Source of the DNA: Clostridia bacterium
GTDB lineage: Bacteria > Bacillota > Clostridia > Christensenellales > Aristaeellaceae
DNA: 64,000 bases
Assembly (NCBI GenBank): GCA_017524615.1
Contig: JAFXVJ010000042.1
Location: forward strand, 145,174-209,173
Reading direction: 5' to 3'
Shown here: positions 26,870 to 35,496 of the stretch, one piece after another
How positions within the stretch are numbered: position 1 is the first letter of the stretch
Layout: each line of letters opens with the position of its first letter
Translations under genes and position numbers: made by a program
The notes under the pieces: generated by a model
Databases searched by the model: none
What the model was told of the DNA's origin: nothing
Seen by the model: only the letters and a program-made list of their open reading frames with translations

Positions 26870-27745
26870 ATGACGGAATCCTTGTTATTTCAGAATAAAA
26901 CGGAACAAATGGATATGCCCGCCGTGCTGGTGGAAGGCGCCCATACCCCGGACGCCCTGGCCGGCGCCAGCGGCGTTTACATCGCCGCATCTGGCTCGGC
27001 CATGCTGCAAAACGGCGCGCTGGCCCTGCGCACCGTGGAGCATTGGCTGTGGCTCGCCGTGGAAAGCGGCAACCTGGAATTGGAAAACGAATCCGCCTCC
27101 TTTACCCTGCGCTCGGGCGACTGCTGCATGCTGCCGCCCGGTTCCCAGGGCGTGATGCTGGACGTGCATCAGGAGGCCCGCATCCTGTGGGTCATGGTGG
27201 GCGGCACGCTGAGCGGCGCGTTCTTGCAGCGCATGGGCGCGCTGCCCCACCGGATCATGAAGCAGGGCGCGCTGCCCAGCCAGCTGAACCTGGCCAAGCA
27301 CATCGTGCAGGCCACGGTTCGGGTGGCGGCGGCGGAGGACGCCTCCAGCGCCCAGCTGCAGCAGCTGCTGTGGGCCATGCTGGCCTCTCATTCCGGCCAG
27401 CCCGTGGCCATGGATGCGGTGCTCAGCCACGAAATCGCCAAAGTGGTGGACGCCATGCGCAAAAACCAGTACCGGGACAACTTCTCCCTCAGCGATATGG
27501 CCGCCCTCAGCCGTATGCCGGTGGAAACCTTCCGTAAGCGCTTCGTGAGCGAAGTGGGCATGCCGCCTCAGAGCTATCAGCTGTTCTGCAAAATGGAGCG
27601 CGCCAAGGTGCTCCTGAAGGAAGGCTGCACCGTGCGCCAGGCGGGCATCGAAGTGGGCATGAACGACCCCTATCACTTCTCCAAGACCTTCAAAAACATC
27701 GTGGGCATGAGTCCCTCCGCCTACAGCAAGACGGCGCTGAAATGA
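26870..27745 (+). CDS. AraC family transcriptional regulator
   Basis: A 291-residue regulator. Residues about 20-140 form a cupin-like sensor domain (SGDCCMLPPGSQGVM). The C-terminal 100 residues hold the two helix-turn-helix units: NFSLSDMAALSRMPVETFRK (about 203-222) and VRQAGIEVGMNDPYHFSKTF (about 261-280) ending in GMSPSAYSK. It is the first gene of a tight operon: its last codons overlap mrnC by 4 bases. AraC regulators usually act on sugar genes, so its position ahead of RNA-processing and sigma-factor genes is unusual. GGAGG precedes ATG 26870. Confidence 0.92.
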   Translation: MTESLLFQNKTEQMDMPAVLVEGAHTPDALAGASGVYIAASGSAMLQNGALALRTVEHWLWLAVESGNLELENESASFTLRSGDCCMLPPGSQGVMLDVHQEARILWVMVGGTLSGAFLQRMGALPHRIMKQGALPSQLNLAKHIVQATVRVAAAEDASSAQLQQLLWAMLASHSGQPVAMDAVLSHEIAKVVDAMRKNQYRDNFSLSDMAALSRMPVETFRKRFVSEVGMPPQSYQLFCKMERAKVLLKEGCTVRQAGIEVGMNDPYHFSKTFKNIVGMSPSAYSKTALK

Positions 27746-28155
27746 CGCAGCTTGTGGATGTATCGCCCTGCCTGACGGAGACTGAAGCCCGCCTGCTCTC
27801 TCCCCTGCAATTGGCCTATGTGGGCGACAGCGTGCATGCCCTGATGGTGCGCACCCATTTGATGCGGAAAAACCTGCCGGTGGGCGATATGCACCGCGCC
27901 GCCAACCAGGCGGTCAGCGCCGTCAGTCAGGCCCGTGAAATGCAGCAGCTGCTGCCGCATCTGTCTCAAAAGGAAACGGACATCGCCCGTCGCGGCCGCA
28001 ACGCCCATCCCCGTCACAGCGGCCCCAAATCCGCCACCGTGCGGGAATATGCCGACGCCACCGGGCTGGAAGCGCTGCTGGGGTATTTGTACCTCACCGG
28101 TCAGGGCGAAAGGCTCCGGGAATTATCGACTTATCTATACGCGGAGGAAACGTAA
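27742..28155 (+). CDS. mrnC: Mini-ribonuclease III
   Basis: A 137-residue RNase III-like protein without the dsRNA-binding domain, acting in 23S rRNA maturation in Firmicutes. The family signatures are LAYVGDSVHALMVRTHL (about 25-41, with the catalytic Asp), RRGRNAHPRHSGP (about 88-100) and YADATGLEALLGYLYLTG (about 106-123, with the second acidic cluster). Overlaps araC by ATGA and lies 3 bases before thyX. Normal length. Confidence 0.95.
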   Translation: MTQLVDVSPCLTETEARLLSPLQLAYVGDSVHALMVRTHLMRKNLPVGDMHRAANQAVSAVSQAREMQQLLPHLSQKETDIARRGRNAHPRHSGPKSATVREYADATGLEALLGYLYLTGQGERLRELSTYLYAEET

Positions 28156-28158
28156 ACC

Positions 28159-28878
28159 ATGCCGGAAAAAAGACTGCAAGTCGTATTGCTGGCCCATACC
28201 CCTGACCCCGAAAAAACCTGCGCCCTGGCAGCCCGCACCTGCTATTCCGCCTCGGAATACGATGATCTGCGGGCCCTGGTGGCGGAAAAGGATCAATCGG
28301 CGTTCCTCCGGCGGATCGTGGCCAGCGGCCATCTGTCCGTCCTGGAGCATGCCAGCTTCACCTTCGGCGTCTCCGGCGTCAGCCGGGCGCTTTTGGCCCA
28401 GGTGACCCGCCACCGCATCGCCAGCTTTTCGGTGCAGAGCCAGCGGTATGTGTCCCTGGCCGACGGCTTTGGCTACATCATTCCGCCCAGGATCAAGGCC
28501 ATGGGCGAAGACGCCGTGGCCGAGTTTGAGCGCCAGATGGCTCAAATGCAGGCGTGGTATGCACAATGGCAGGAAAAGCTGGGCAAGGGTGAAGGCAGCA
28601 ATGAAGACGCCCGGTTCGTGCTCCCCAACGCCTGTGAGACCCACATCACCATGACCATGAACGCACGCGAGCTTTTGCACTTCTTCTCCCTTCGCTGCTG
28701 CAATCGCGCCCAGTGGGAGATCCGGGCGATGGCCCGGGAGATGCTGCGGCTGTGCAAAAAAGAAGCGCCGGTCATCTTTGAAGCCGCCGGTCCGGGCTGC
28801 GTATCCGGCCCCTGCCCCGAAGGGGCGAAAAGCTGCGGTCAGTTTGAGGAAATGCGGGAATTGTACCACAATTTATAA
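28159..28878 (+). CDS. thyX: Flavin-dependent thymidylate synthase
   Basis: A 239-residue ThyX, which makes dTMP from dUMP using FAD, NADPH and methylene-tetrahydrofolate. The diagnostic motif RHRxxSxxxxSxR is RHRIASFSVQSQR at 84-96. C-terminal NARELLHFFSLRCCNRAQWEIRxMA is the usual substrate-binding stretch. GGAGGAAAC precedes ATG 28159. The position between mrnC and rlmB is common in Clostridia. Confidence 0.97.
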   Translation: MPEKRLQVVLLAHTPDPEKTCALAARTCYSASEYDDLRALVAEKDQSAFLRRIVASGHLSVLEHASFTFGVSGVSRALLAQVTRHRIASFSVQSQRYVSLADGFGYIIPPRIKAMGEDAVAEFERQMAQMQAWYAQWQEKLGKGEGSNEDARFVLPNACETHITMTMNARELLHFFSLRCCNRAQWEIRAMAREMLRLCKKEAPVIFEAAGPGCVSGPCPEGAKSCGQFEEMRELYHNL

Positions 28879-28898
28879 TAACAGAGGAGAACATAAAG

Positions 28899-29933
28899 AT
28901 GGCATTTTATCAGGATTTCAGCAAAAAGAAAATGACCCGGAAGGATCACCTGCGCGCCGAAAGCAAATGGGAGGAAGAAGGCACCCGCTATCGCCGTTCC
29001 TCCGCCCAGGCGGATCAGCAGCGCCGGGAGCATATGGAAAACGATTCCCGTCAGCGCCCCGGCAAGCCCGGCCAAAGCGCCCCCTTCCGCAGCCCCAAGC
29101 CGTCGGGACGGCCTGACCGCCATCCCGCCCCGGAAAAGCGTATGGAGCGCAAGCCTGCGCCCCGTCCCGAACCCCGTCGGGATATTCCCCGCGAGGACGC
29201 CTATCAGCCGCCGGAAAACCTGCTGTCCGGCCGCAATCCCATCCGGGAGGCCATCAAATCCGGCCGGGATATTGAGCGGCTGCTGGTAGCCAAGGGCGAT
29301 TTGTCTGCCACCGCCCGGGAAATCGTAGCCATGGCCCGGGATGCCCATATCCCCATTCAGACGGTAGACCGCAGCCGTTTGGACGAAATCACCAGGAATC
29401 ACCAGGGCATGCTGGCCTTCGCCTCCGCTTATCGCTATTACGATGTGGAGGATATGCTGGCGGACGCTGAGGAAAAAGGCGAGGCGCCCTTCCTGGTGGT
29501 GCTGGACGGCGTCACCGATCCCCAGAACCTGGGGGCCATCATCCGCACTGCCGCCTGTGTGGGCGCGCATGGCGTAATCGTGCCGGAGCGCCGGGCCGTT
29601 GGCCTGACTCCCTCCGCCGTGAAGGCGTCCGCCGGCGCCATCGAAACGGTAAAGGTCGCCCGGGTGACCAACCTGACCCGCACCCTGGAGACGCTGAAGA
29701 AACAGGGCATTTGGCTCTACGCCGCCGATATGAACGGCGAGGATTACCGCAGCGTGCGCTTTGACGGCCCCATGGCCCTGATCGTCGGAGCGGAGGGCGA
29801 GGGCGTCAGCCGTCTGGTGCTGGAGACCTGCGATTATCGGGTGTCCCTGCCCATGCGGGGCGGCGTGGGATCGCTGAACGCTTCCGTGGCCGCGGGCATC
29901 CTGATGTATGCCGCCTATTCGGGCCGCGAATAA
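28899..29933 (+). CDS. rlmB: 23S rRNA (guanosine-2'-O)-methyltransferase RlmB
   Basis: A 344-residue SPOUT (TrmH/SpoU) RNA methyltransferase. An unusual basic, Arg/Pro-rich, low-complexity N-terminus (1-100) precedes the substrate-binding domain (NLLSGRNPIREAIKSGR) and the SPOUT domain: VVLDGVTDPQNLGAIIRTAAC, then ALIVGAEGEGVSRLVLE and SLPMRGGVGSLNASVAAGI, the knot region binding SAM. RlmB methylates G2251-equivalent of 23S rRNA. The order mrnC-thyX-rlmB-sigH supports the assignment. The long N-terminal tail is common in clostridial homologues but without known role. Confidence 0.92.
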   Translation: MAFYQDFSKKKMTRKDHLRAESKWEEEGTRYRRSSAQADQQRREHMENDSRQRPGKPGQSAPFRSPKPSGRPDRHPAPEKRMERKPAPRPEPRRDIPREDAYQPPENLLSGRNPIREAIKSGRDIERLLVAKGDLSATAREIVAMARDAHIPIQTVDRSRLDEITRNHQGMLAFASAYRYYDVEDMLADAEEKGEAPFLVVLDGVTDPQNLGAIIRTAACVGAHGVIVPERRAVGLTPSAVKASAGAIETVKVARVTNLTRTLETLKKQGIWLYAADMNGEDYRSVRFDGPMALIVGAEGEGVSRLVLETCDYRVSLPMRGGVGSLNASVAAGILMYAAYSGRE

Positions 29934-29956
29934 ATCTCTTTCCCCTGGAGGTCGCT

Positions 29957-30607
29957 ATGCCGGATTCTTCCTTCCCTGATGATCAAAAGGAATTTGAGCA
30001 GTTCCTGTCCATGTCAGATGAGGATGTGGCTGTGCTCGCTCAAAACGGAGACGGGCAGGCCCTGGCCTATCTGCTGAATAAATACAAGAATTTCGTGCGT
30101 TCCAAAGCCCGAAGCTATTTTTTGATCGGCGCGGATCACGAGGATATCGTGCAGGAGGGTATGATCGGCCTGTACAAGGCCATCCGGGATTTTCAGCCCG
30201 CCCGCCTGACCTCCTTCCGTTCCTTCGCGGAGCTGTGCGTCAAACGTCAGATCATCACCGCCATCAAGGCTGCCACCCGGCAAAAGCATGTGCCGCTGAA
30301 CAGTTATGTGTCTCTGAACAAGCCCCTGTACGACGAGGAATCGGACCGGACGCTGCTGGACGTCATCGAGGGACGGGTCACCAATCCCGAGGATCTTTAC
30401 ATCAGCCAGGAGGATCTGGCCCGGATCCAGACCCAGATCACCGAGGTGCTGTCCGATTTGGAGCGGCAGGTGCTGGACGCGTTCATGGACGGCAAAAGCT
30501 ACCAGGAAATTGCCGAGCTGCTGGGCCGCCACGTGAAATCCATCGACAACGCCCTGCAAAGGGTGAAGCGCAAGCTGTTCAAATTCCGGGAAGAGAACGA
30601 TAACTGA
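29957..30607 (+). CDS. sigH: RNA polymerase sigma-H factor (sporulation)
   Basis: A 216-residue sigma-70 family factor of the SigH type, which directs transition-state and early sporulation genes. Region 2: YLLNKYKNFVRSKARSYFLIGADHEDIVQEGMIGLYKAIRDF (two pieces around 40-82). Region 4: LSDLERQVLDAFMDGKSYQEIAELLGRHVKSIDNALQRVKRK at the end. TLLDVIEGRVTNPEDL is typical of SigH. GGAGGT precedes ATG 29957; it ends the operon, followed by a terminator. Confidence 0.96.
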   Translation: MPDSSFPDDQKEFEQFLSMSDEDVAVLAQNGDGQALAYLLNKYKNFVRSKARSYFLIGADHEDIVQEGMIGLYKAIRDFQPARLTSFRSFAELCVKRQIITAIKAATRQKHVPLNSYVSLNKPLYDEESDRTLLDVIEGRVTNPEDLYISQEDLARIQTQITEVLSDLERQVLDAFMDGKSYQEIAELLGRHVKSIDNALQRVKRKLFKFREENDN

Positions 30608-30649
30608 AGGATCGCTTTTTCTCGCTGCGTCAAGCCAAAAACCAGCGGA

Positions 30650-30683
30650 ACCGGCATGTATTTGCGCATGCCGGTCCTTTATG
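30650..30683 (+). terminator. Terminator after sigH
   Basis: Stem ACCGGCATG ... CATGCCGGT, loop TATTTGCG, followed by CCTTTAT, 43 bases after the sigH stop. Confidence 0.75.
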
Positions 30684-30779
30684 CTCATTTTCGTCCCAAG
30701 GATAAAGAGCGGCGCGTTTTTTTCGCCGGATGTGCCCAACGAAGAGACGGTGCCGCCTCACATTTTCCCGAATAAAAAC

Positions 30780-30830
30780 GGCACGGGATTCTGCCCCTCC
30801 GGTCGGAATCCCGCGCCTTTTTTGTTTTTC
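30780..30830 (+). terminator. Second terminator, family C hairpin (copy 1)
   Basis: GGCACGGGATTC pairs with GAATCCCGCGCC and is followed by TTTTTTGTTTTTC. The same hairpin core recurs at 33596 and 59949. Confidence 0.8.
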
Positions 30831-30966
30831 CTGAATTGCCTGCTGCTTCCTGATTTGGGGCAGTCCTGGCCGGAACAGCGCCGACAGCTGATCACGGTGC
30901 GGCGGAGGGCGTTTTAACCAAAGCCAGCGGAAAAACGCCCAATGATTTGACTTTTGGGAATAGGAT
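30831..30966. repeat. Degenerate family B element (copy 4)
   Basis: The stretch shares CTGGCCGGAACAGCGCC with the degenerate copy at 21239 and a GCGGAAAAACGCCC block with the intact copies, ending GGGAATAGGATC where those have GAGAATAGTAT. It lies about 11 bases from the stop codon of the minus-strand isomerase gene. Confidence 0.5.
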
Positions 30967-30976
30967 CATTCGGTCT

Positions 30977-31822
30977 TTATATCAAAGCGTGTTCGCTCGC
31001 CACCCGTTCCAGATACAATCGGGCCGCCTCGGCGTTTTGCGGCTTGGTATCCTCCAGGGTCATGGGCAAATCTTGCCGCACCGCGAAAGCCAGCAGCTGC
31101 TCATAGCGCATCATGCCGGTGCCGCAGGCGACGGAGCGCACCTTGCCGTCCTCCGTCACCAGGTCCTTCATGTGCAGAATGCGCACCCGGTCCCCCAAGC
31201 GGCGAATGGCGTCGGCGATGATTTCGTCCCGGGTTTCCACCGTGTCCGGCCCGATCAGGTTCACCGCGTCCAGGATGATCTGAACGTGATCGGAGGACAC
31301 GGCGTCCAGCATGCGTTCCGCCCGCTCCGGGGTAGAAATGATATGGTTCCACACGGGCTCCACGGCCAGGATGGCGTTTTCCTCCTCCGCCCGCTGCGCC
31401 ACAGGCCGCAGACAATCCACAAAAAACCGAAACGCTTCCTCGCTCCGGGGTGCCGTGCATTCAAAGCGGGACGCGGGATTGGCAAATGTTTCCGTGCCTA
31501 CCACCCGGGCCCCGATCATGGACGCAAAATGAAGGTGCGCCCCATAAATTTCCCGGGTGCGCAGGCGCTGTTCTCCGTCAGGATCGGCCAGATTCAAATA
31601 GCATCCCAGCACCGCGCATGTCATTTCCTGACTGTCAAACGCTTCCTGCACCTCGGCGGCCATGTCCGCATTCAGCCGGGCTGGCGCGTCCGTCATGGAA
31701 AAGCCGTCCACCACCTTGCTCAGCGCCAAATGAGCGCAGGAAAAGCCCTGAGCCCTGGCAAAGCCCAGCCGCTGGGCCAGGGTGCCGGGCGCGGTGTCAT
31801 GCAGACGAATGCCGATATTCAT
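30977..31822 (-). CDS. Sugar phosphate isomerase/epimerase (xylose isomerase-like TIM barrel)
   Basis: A 281-residue cytoplasmic protein of the AP-endonuclease-2/xylose-isomerase-like TIM barrel family. Barrel strands carry HLALSK, VGTETFA, ILAVEPVWNHI, IILDAVNLI, ILHMKDLV and TLED; Glu, Asp, His and Glu residues of these strands are the expected metal ligands. Substrate not predictable. AAGGAG precedes ATG 31822. It stands alone between the sigH terminators and the L,D-transpeptidase gene. Confidence 0.85.
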   Translation of the reverse strand: MNIGIRLHDTAPGTLAQRLGFARAQGFSCAHLALSKVVDGFSMTDAPARLNADMAAEVQEAFDSQEMTCAVLGCYLNLADPDGEQRLRTREIYGAHLHFASMIGARVVGTETFANPASRFECTAPRSEEAFRFFVDCLRPVAQRAEEENAILAVEPVWNHIISTPERAERMLDAVSSDHVQIILDAVNLIGPDTVETRDEIIADAIRRLGDRVRILHMKDLVTEDGKVRSVACGTGMMRYEQLLAFAVRQDLPMTLEDTKPQNAEAARLYLERVASEHALI

Positions 31823-31935
31823 GTTTCCCGCTCCTTTCCGCTCCGCCCGCCACGGATATCATGCCGCGGCAGGCCTGACGCGCATCCCGTCCGGTTTTAC
31901 CGGCGCAAAACAAAGGGCATCCCGGACGGTCCGGC

Positions 31936-33000
31936 TCATTCATCTTCCGCCGCGGTTTCCGCTGCGGCCGGCATTTCCGGCGGATTGCACCAAATGCAGG
32001 GAGTCAGCGCGGAAAATTCGGGATCCTGCAATTGCTCAAAGGACAGGGGCTTCATGGGTTCGTATTTGTCATCCACGCCGAAGCACGCGGGAGAGGCATG
32101 GTAATTCTTCCCGCCGTTGGGGTTGTAGTACACCATCGTTCCTTCGGGCACAGGCGGCGGCGTACGCCCCTCCCAGTCCTCCCAGATCACGATCTTGGTA
32201 AACTTTTCGTAGTGGTTCCACAGCCAGGCCATGTTCACGCCCTCCGCCGTGCGCTTGCGCTGCACGCGGATGCAGCCGTGGCTGGCCCGCTCGCCCAGCA
32301 GGTTTTCATACCGGGCATAATCCTTGTTGGATCCGCTTTGATTGTACGGCACCTGGTGCAGCAAATCGCCATCGTTGAACCGAATGGCTTTTTCGCATAC
32401 CATGCGGCCATCCTGGAAGCTGCCTACCTGGCTCACCAGAAAGAATTCACCGGAGCGCGTTTCATTATAGCGCTGCTTGTCATTGGGCAGGCCGGTGGAC
32501 ACCCGCAGGGTGGTAAACAGTTCTCCGTCCACAAACACATACAGCCGCTGGGTCAGCTTGTCCACCACCAGTCCCATGTGTTCATAGGGGGTCACTTCGG
32601 TGAGCAGTTCCGTTTGCACATAGCCCTGCAGCAGTTGGTTCCATGCCTTGGTTTTGCTGGTGTTAAAGGAACTGGAATAGGTTTCCACCTTCGTCCAGCC
32701 GTTTTCATCCTCGCCCAGCACGTGCACGCTCTGGGAATAGCAGGTGATCTCCCCGATCGCCTTGCCATTAGGCGCATCCAGCAGGCTGACGCGGCTGCGC
32801 TGATCCCCGGAGACCACCGTCACCGGCGCCATCAGCATCTGCCATACCGCCTCCGTATCGGTAATATCCATGGGCGTGGTCCAATAGCAATGCGCATGGT
32901 CGCAGTCCATGCGGGTGGAGGGCGTGTATGCCTCCTGGGCCGCAGCGCCCAGGGGCAGCAGCATGGCCAGCATCAGCATCAGACACAGGAACTTTTTCAT
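31936..33000 (-). CDS. Secreted L,D-transpeptidase (YkuD domain)
   Basis: A 354-residue exported enzyme with signal peptide 1-21 (MKKFLCLMLMLAMLLPLGAA). An SH3-like region (GKAIGEITCYSQSVHVLGEDENGWTKV in pieces, about 75-100) precedes the YkuD domain (about 145-280): VVDKLTQRLYVFVDGE, then FHQV-type LLHQVPYNQSG and the catalytic SHGCIRV (Cys about 259). YkuD enzymes form 3-3 peptidoglycan cross-links or attach proteins. The C-terminal tail (WCNPPEMP, acidic end) is unusual. ATG 33000 follows CGGAGGAAAG; an upstream promoter is visible. Confidence 0.92.
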   Translation of the reverse strand: MKKFLCLMLMLAMLLPLGAAAQEAYTPSTRMDCDHAHCYWTTPMDITDTEAVWQMLMAPVTVVSGDQRSRVSLLDAPNGKAIGEITCYSQSVHVLGEDENGWTKVETYSSSFNTSKTKAWNQLLQGYVQTELLTEVTPYEHMGLVVDKLTQRLYVFVDGELFTTLRVSTGLPNDKQRYNETRSGEFFLVSQVGSFQDGRMVCEKAIRFNDGDLLHQVPYNQSGSNKDYARYENLLGERASHGCIRVQRKRTAEGVNMAWLWNHYEKFTKIVIWEDWEGRTPPPVPEGTMVYYNPNGGKNYHASPACFGVDDKYEPMKPLSFEQLQDPEFSALTPCIWCNPPEMPAAAETAAEDE

Positions 33001-33038
33001 GGGATTCTTTCCTCCGAATGGCACAATTTTACGGATCT

Positions 33039-33067
33039 ATTATACAGGATCCGTCATTTTTCCACAA
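33039..33067 (-). promoter_or_regulatory. Promoter for L,D-transpeptidase gene
   Basis: On the minus strand TTGTGG and TATAAT are 17 bases apart, 39 bases before ATG 33000. Confidence 0.6.
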
Positions 33068-33207
33068 GGGGCGAAACGTAAAGTTTTGGCGCAACTGTTC
33101 CGCCCCGGAACAGAGAAGCAGGGCGAACGCATTGGCGGGGGCATCGCGGGATGCTGCTCCTGACGGAAAAGCGCCCCGGCGGCGTGTGCGCAGGGAGGAC
33201 GAAAAAA

Positions 33208-33413
33208 GGTTCTTCACGGAAAGTCAGGGAGAAAGAAACGACCTTTCCTGTCATCTTGAGCTGAGTGGAGCGAAAGCGGAACGGAGTCGAAAGATCTATT
33301 CCCCATTTGAGCGATTCCCGCACAGATTCCTCGGCTGCGCTTCGCCTCTCGGCTGCGCGTCGCTCGGGATGACACCGAGGGATTTTCGTTTCCCTCATAA
33401 TCCGTGAAGAACC
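33208..33413. repeat. Palindromic non-coding repeat, family A copy 2
   Basis: A 206-base imperfect palindrome with outer arms GGTTCTTCACGGA/TCCGTGAAGAACC (13 bp perfect) and inner arms around TGTCATCTTGAGC and GCTCGGGATGACA. It shares the GTCAGGGAGAAAGAAA and GGAGTCGAAAGATCT blocks with the copy at 20927-21127. Confidence 0.88.
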
Positions 33414-33595
33414 GATAGTTTTCCGTCGGGAGCGCAGACGGCCGGAGGAATTCTTCCTTACGGTTTTTTCGCCCGGGAGGTTCACAGGGCCGGGAGGGAA
33501 ACCCAGGCGCGCGGGCAGACGCAATTTCCGCCATCGCAGCGATGGTTATGCCCATCCTCGCAGAGGAGGTTTAAAACTCATTTTCACGTGAAAAC
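33414..33595. other. Intergenic DNA with no recognised content
   Basis: Between the family A palindrome and a family C hairpin. Short hairpins (CCATCGCAGCGATGG, CCTCGCAGAGGAGG) are present, but no gene, promoter or known RNA is visible. Confidence 0.4.
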
Positions 33596-33632
33596 GGCAC
33601 GGGATTCTGCCGTCCGGTTGGAATCCCGTGCC
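33596..33632. repeat. Family C hairpin (copy 2)
   Basis: GGCACGGGATTC pairs with GAATCCCGTGCC around TGCCGTCCGGTTG. A T-rich stretch appears only 15 bases later, so termination here is doubtful; the core matches the copies at 30780 and 59949. Confidence 0.65.
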
Positions 33633-33715
33633 AGGTCTTATCTGCTTTTTTGATGAACCGGTAATCTGGTTTGAGGCAGCCCCGCCACAGTCTCAGCGGT
33701 ATTCCTGGCGCCTGA

Positions 33716-35215
33716 TCACAGCAGAATGCAGATCATGCCTCCTTCGCCCTCGTTGAGCATTTTTGTCAGGGCAGACTGCACCTTTTCCTGCGTATCCACC
33801 GGCAGACGGTTCAATTTGCCGTTGACGCCCTCCTGGATCAATTCCTTCAGGGATTTGCCGAAAAAGTTGGTGTCCCACAGGCTTTGAGGATCCTTTTCAT
33901 ACTCCTCCGACAGGGTTTGCACGAATTCCTCGCTTTGTTCTCTGGTGCCCAGCACCGGCGCGATTTCCGTTTCGATATCGGAGCGGATCAGGTGCAGCGT
34001 AGGCGCGCTGGCCCGCAGACGTACCCCGTAGCGACTTCCCTGCCGCATCAGTTCAGGCTCCTGCAGACGCACCTCGCTCATAGCGGGCGTGACCAGGCCG
34101 TAGCCCGTCTGCTGCACGGCCTTCAGCGCGCCGGCCACCCGGTCATATTCCCGTTTGGCCGTCACCAATTCCTTCATCAGGGACAGCAGGTGGGCGTCCC
34201 CCGTGATGTTTTCGCCGCACTGCTCGCTGAGCACCTGATTGAACAGCCCCTCCCGCACCGGCAGTTCATAGCTGACCGCGCCTTCCCCCAGGTTCACCTG
34301 CTCATCGCGGGGCGTCATGAAATAGGGTGAATCGGCAAACGCCGCGGCGGTATCCGCCTTATCCCGCACCTTGCGCAAATGCTCGCCCAGGGCGCGAACC
34401 GTGTCCAGGGCATGGGCAGTCAGCCAATGGCTGTCCTCCAGGGCGCTCATCCAGCCGGGCACCTGGAAGCGCACCTCCCGCAAGGGAAACTCCAGCAGCA
34501 GGGAGGACAGGAGCTGCTGAATATCCTGGGGCTGCATTTCCTTCACGTTCAGCAGCGTCACCGGCACGTCGTATTTGTTTTCCAGCGCGGCGGCCAGGTT
34601 CTTCGCCTCCTCGCTCTGGGGGCGGGCCGAATTGAGCACCACGGCAAAGGGCTTCTGCAGGGATTTCAATTCCCGGATCACCTGCTCCTCCGCCGCCGCG
34701 TAATTGGAGCGGGGCAGATCCGCCACCGTGCCGTCCGTGGTCACCACCAGGCCCACAGTGGCGTGATCCTCCATCACCTTACGGGTGCCCAGGGCCGCCG
34801 CCTGCTCAAAGGGCATATCCTGATCCGACCAGGGGGTGGACACCATGCGGGCAGCCTCCCCCTCCTGGGTGCCCAGGGCGCCGGGGATCAGATAGCCCAC
34901 CGAATCCACCATCCGCACCCGGGCGGTGAGCCCATTGTCCAGCCGCACCTCCGCCGCGCCTTCTCCGGGCACGAACTTGGGCTGCGTGGTCATGATAGAA
35001 CGGCCGGAGCCGGATTGGGGCAGTTCGTCCACCAGCCGGTCCCGCTTTGGCCCCGCCGCCATGAACGGCAGCACCAGTTCTTCCATCAGGCCGGTAATCA
35101 GCGTGCTTTTCCCCGTGCGCACCGGCCCCACAACGCCGATATACAAATCTCCCTGCGTTCTTTCCGCAATATCCCGGTAAAGGGGCTTTACGGCCCGCGC
35201 GTTCTCCTGCGCCAT
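33716..35215 (-). CDS. spoIVA: Stage IV sporulation protein A
   Basis: A 499-residue SpoIVA, the ATP-hydrolysing morphogenetic protein that forms the basement layer of the spore coat on the outer forespore membrane. Walker A is GPVRTGKST (30-38); the TRAFAC-like stretch includes RSIMTTQPKFVP and MVDSVGYLIPGA. The C-terminus GGMICILL matches the conserved membrane-targeting end. I placed the start at 35215 because AAGGAGG precedes it and the family begins around this residue. It is a single-gene unit, with no clear sigma-E promoter by eye. Confidence 0.96.
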   Translation of the reverse strand: MAQENARAVKPLYRDIAERTQGDLYIGVVGPVRTGKSTLITGLMEELVLPFMAAGPKRDRLVDELPQSGSGRSIMTTQPKFVPGEGAAEVRLDNGLTARVRMVDSVGYLIPGALGTQEGEAARMVSTPWSDQDMPFEQAAALGTRKVMEDHATVGLVVTTDGTVADLPRSNYAAAEEQVIRELKSLQKPFAVVLNSARPQSEEAKNLAAALENKYDVPVTLLNVKEMQPQDIQQLLSSLLLEFPLREVRFQVPGWMSALEDSHWLTAHALDTVRALGEHLRKVRDKADTAAAFADSPYFMTPRDEQVNLGEGAVSYELPVREGLFNQVLSEQCGENITGDAHLLSLMKELVTAKREYDRVAGALKAVQQTGYGLVTPAMSEVRLQEPELMRQGSRYGVRLRASAPTLHLIRSDIETEIAPVLGTREQSEEFVQTLSEEYEKDPQSLWDTNFFGKSLKELIQEGVNGKLNRLPVDTQEKVQSALTKMLNEGEGGMICILL

Positions 35216-35446
35216 TTTTCCGCCTCCTTCACATGATCCCGTTTCACGGAATAGATATGCGGCGGCGGGCGGCATTATACTATGGCCTGATAAAAAGCTT
35301 GCCGGATGGCCGGCGGCCTGTTCGTTCCGATTCAGCCGGATGAAGGGACGTCGGCGCGGAAATTACCGGCAGAAATCCTGACCGCAGCAAAGCATGGCGG
35401 AAGAACGGCCGGAATCCACCGTCGAGCGATCGCGTGAAAACGCCCG
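35216..35446. other. Intergenic DNA upstream of spoIVA; no gene seen
   Basis: The region should hold the spoIVA promoter. A TATAAT/CATAGTAT-like box is visible at about 35277-35290 on the minus strand, but no convincing -35 element for sigma-A or sigma-E accompanies it. Confidence 0.35.
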
Positions 35447-35482
35447 GAAAAAAAGCGGGCCGCCTGACCGGCAGCCCGCTTG
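35442..35482 (-). terminator. Rho-independent terminator downstream of foldase 2
   Basis: Minus-strand stem AGCGGGC ... GCCCGCT followed by TTTTTTCC. It lies beyond the family B element that follows the foldase stop codon, so the element would be part of the foldase transcript. Confidence 0.85.
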
Positions 35483-35496
35483 ATTGTCTGATATTA

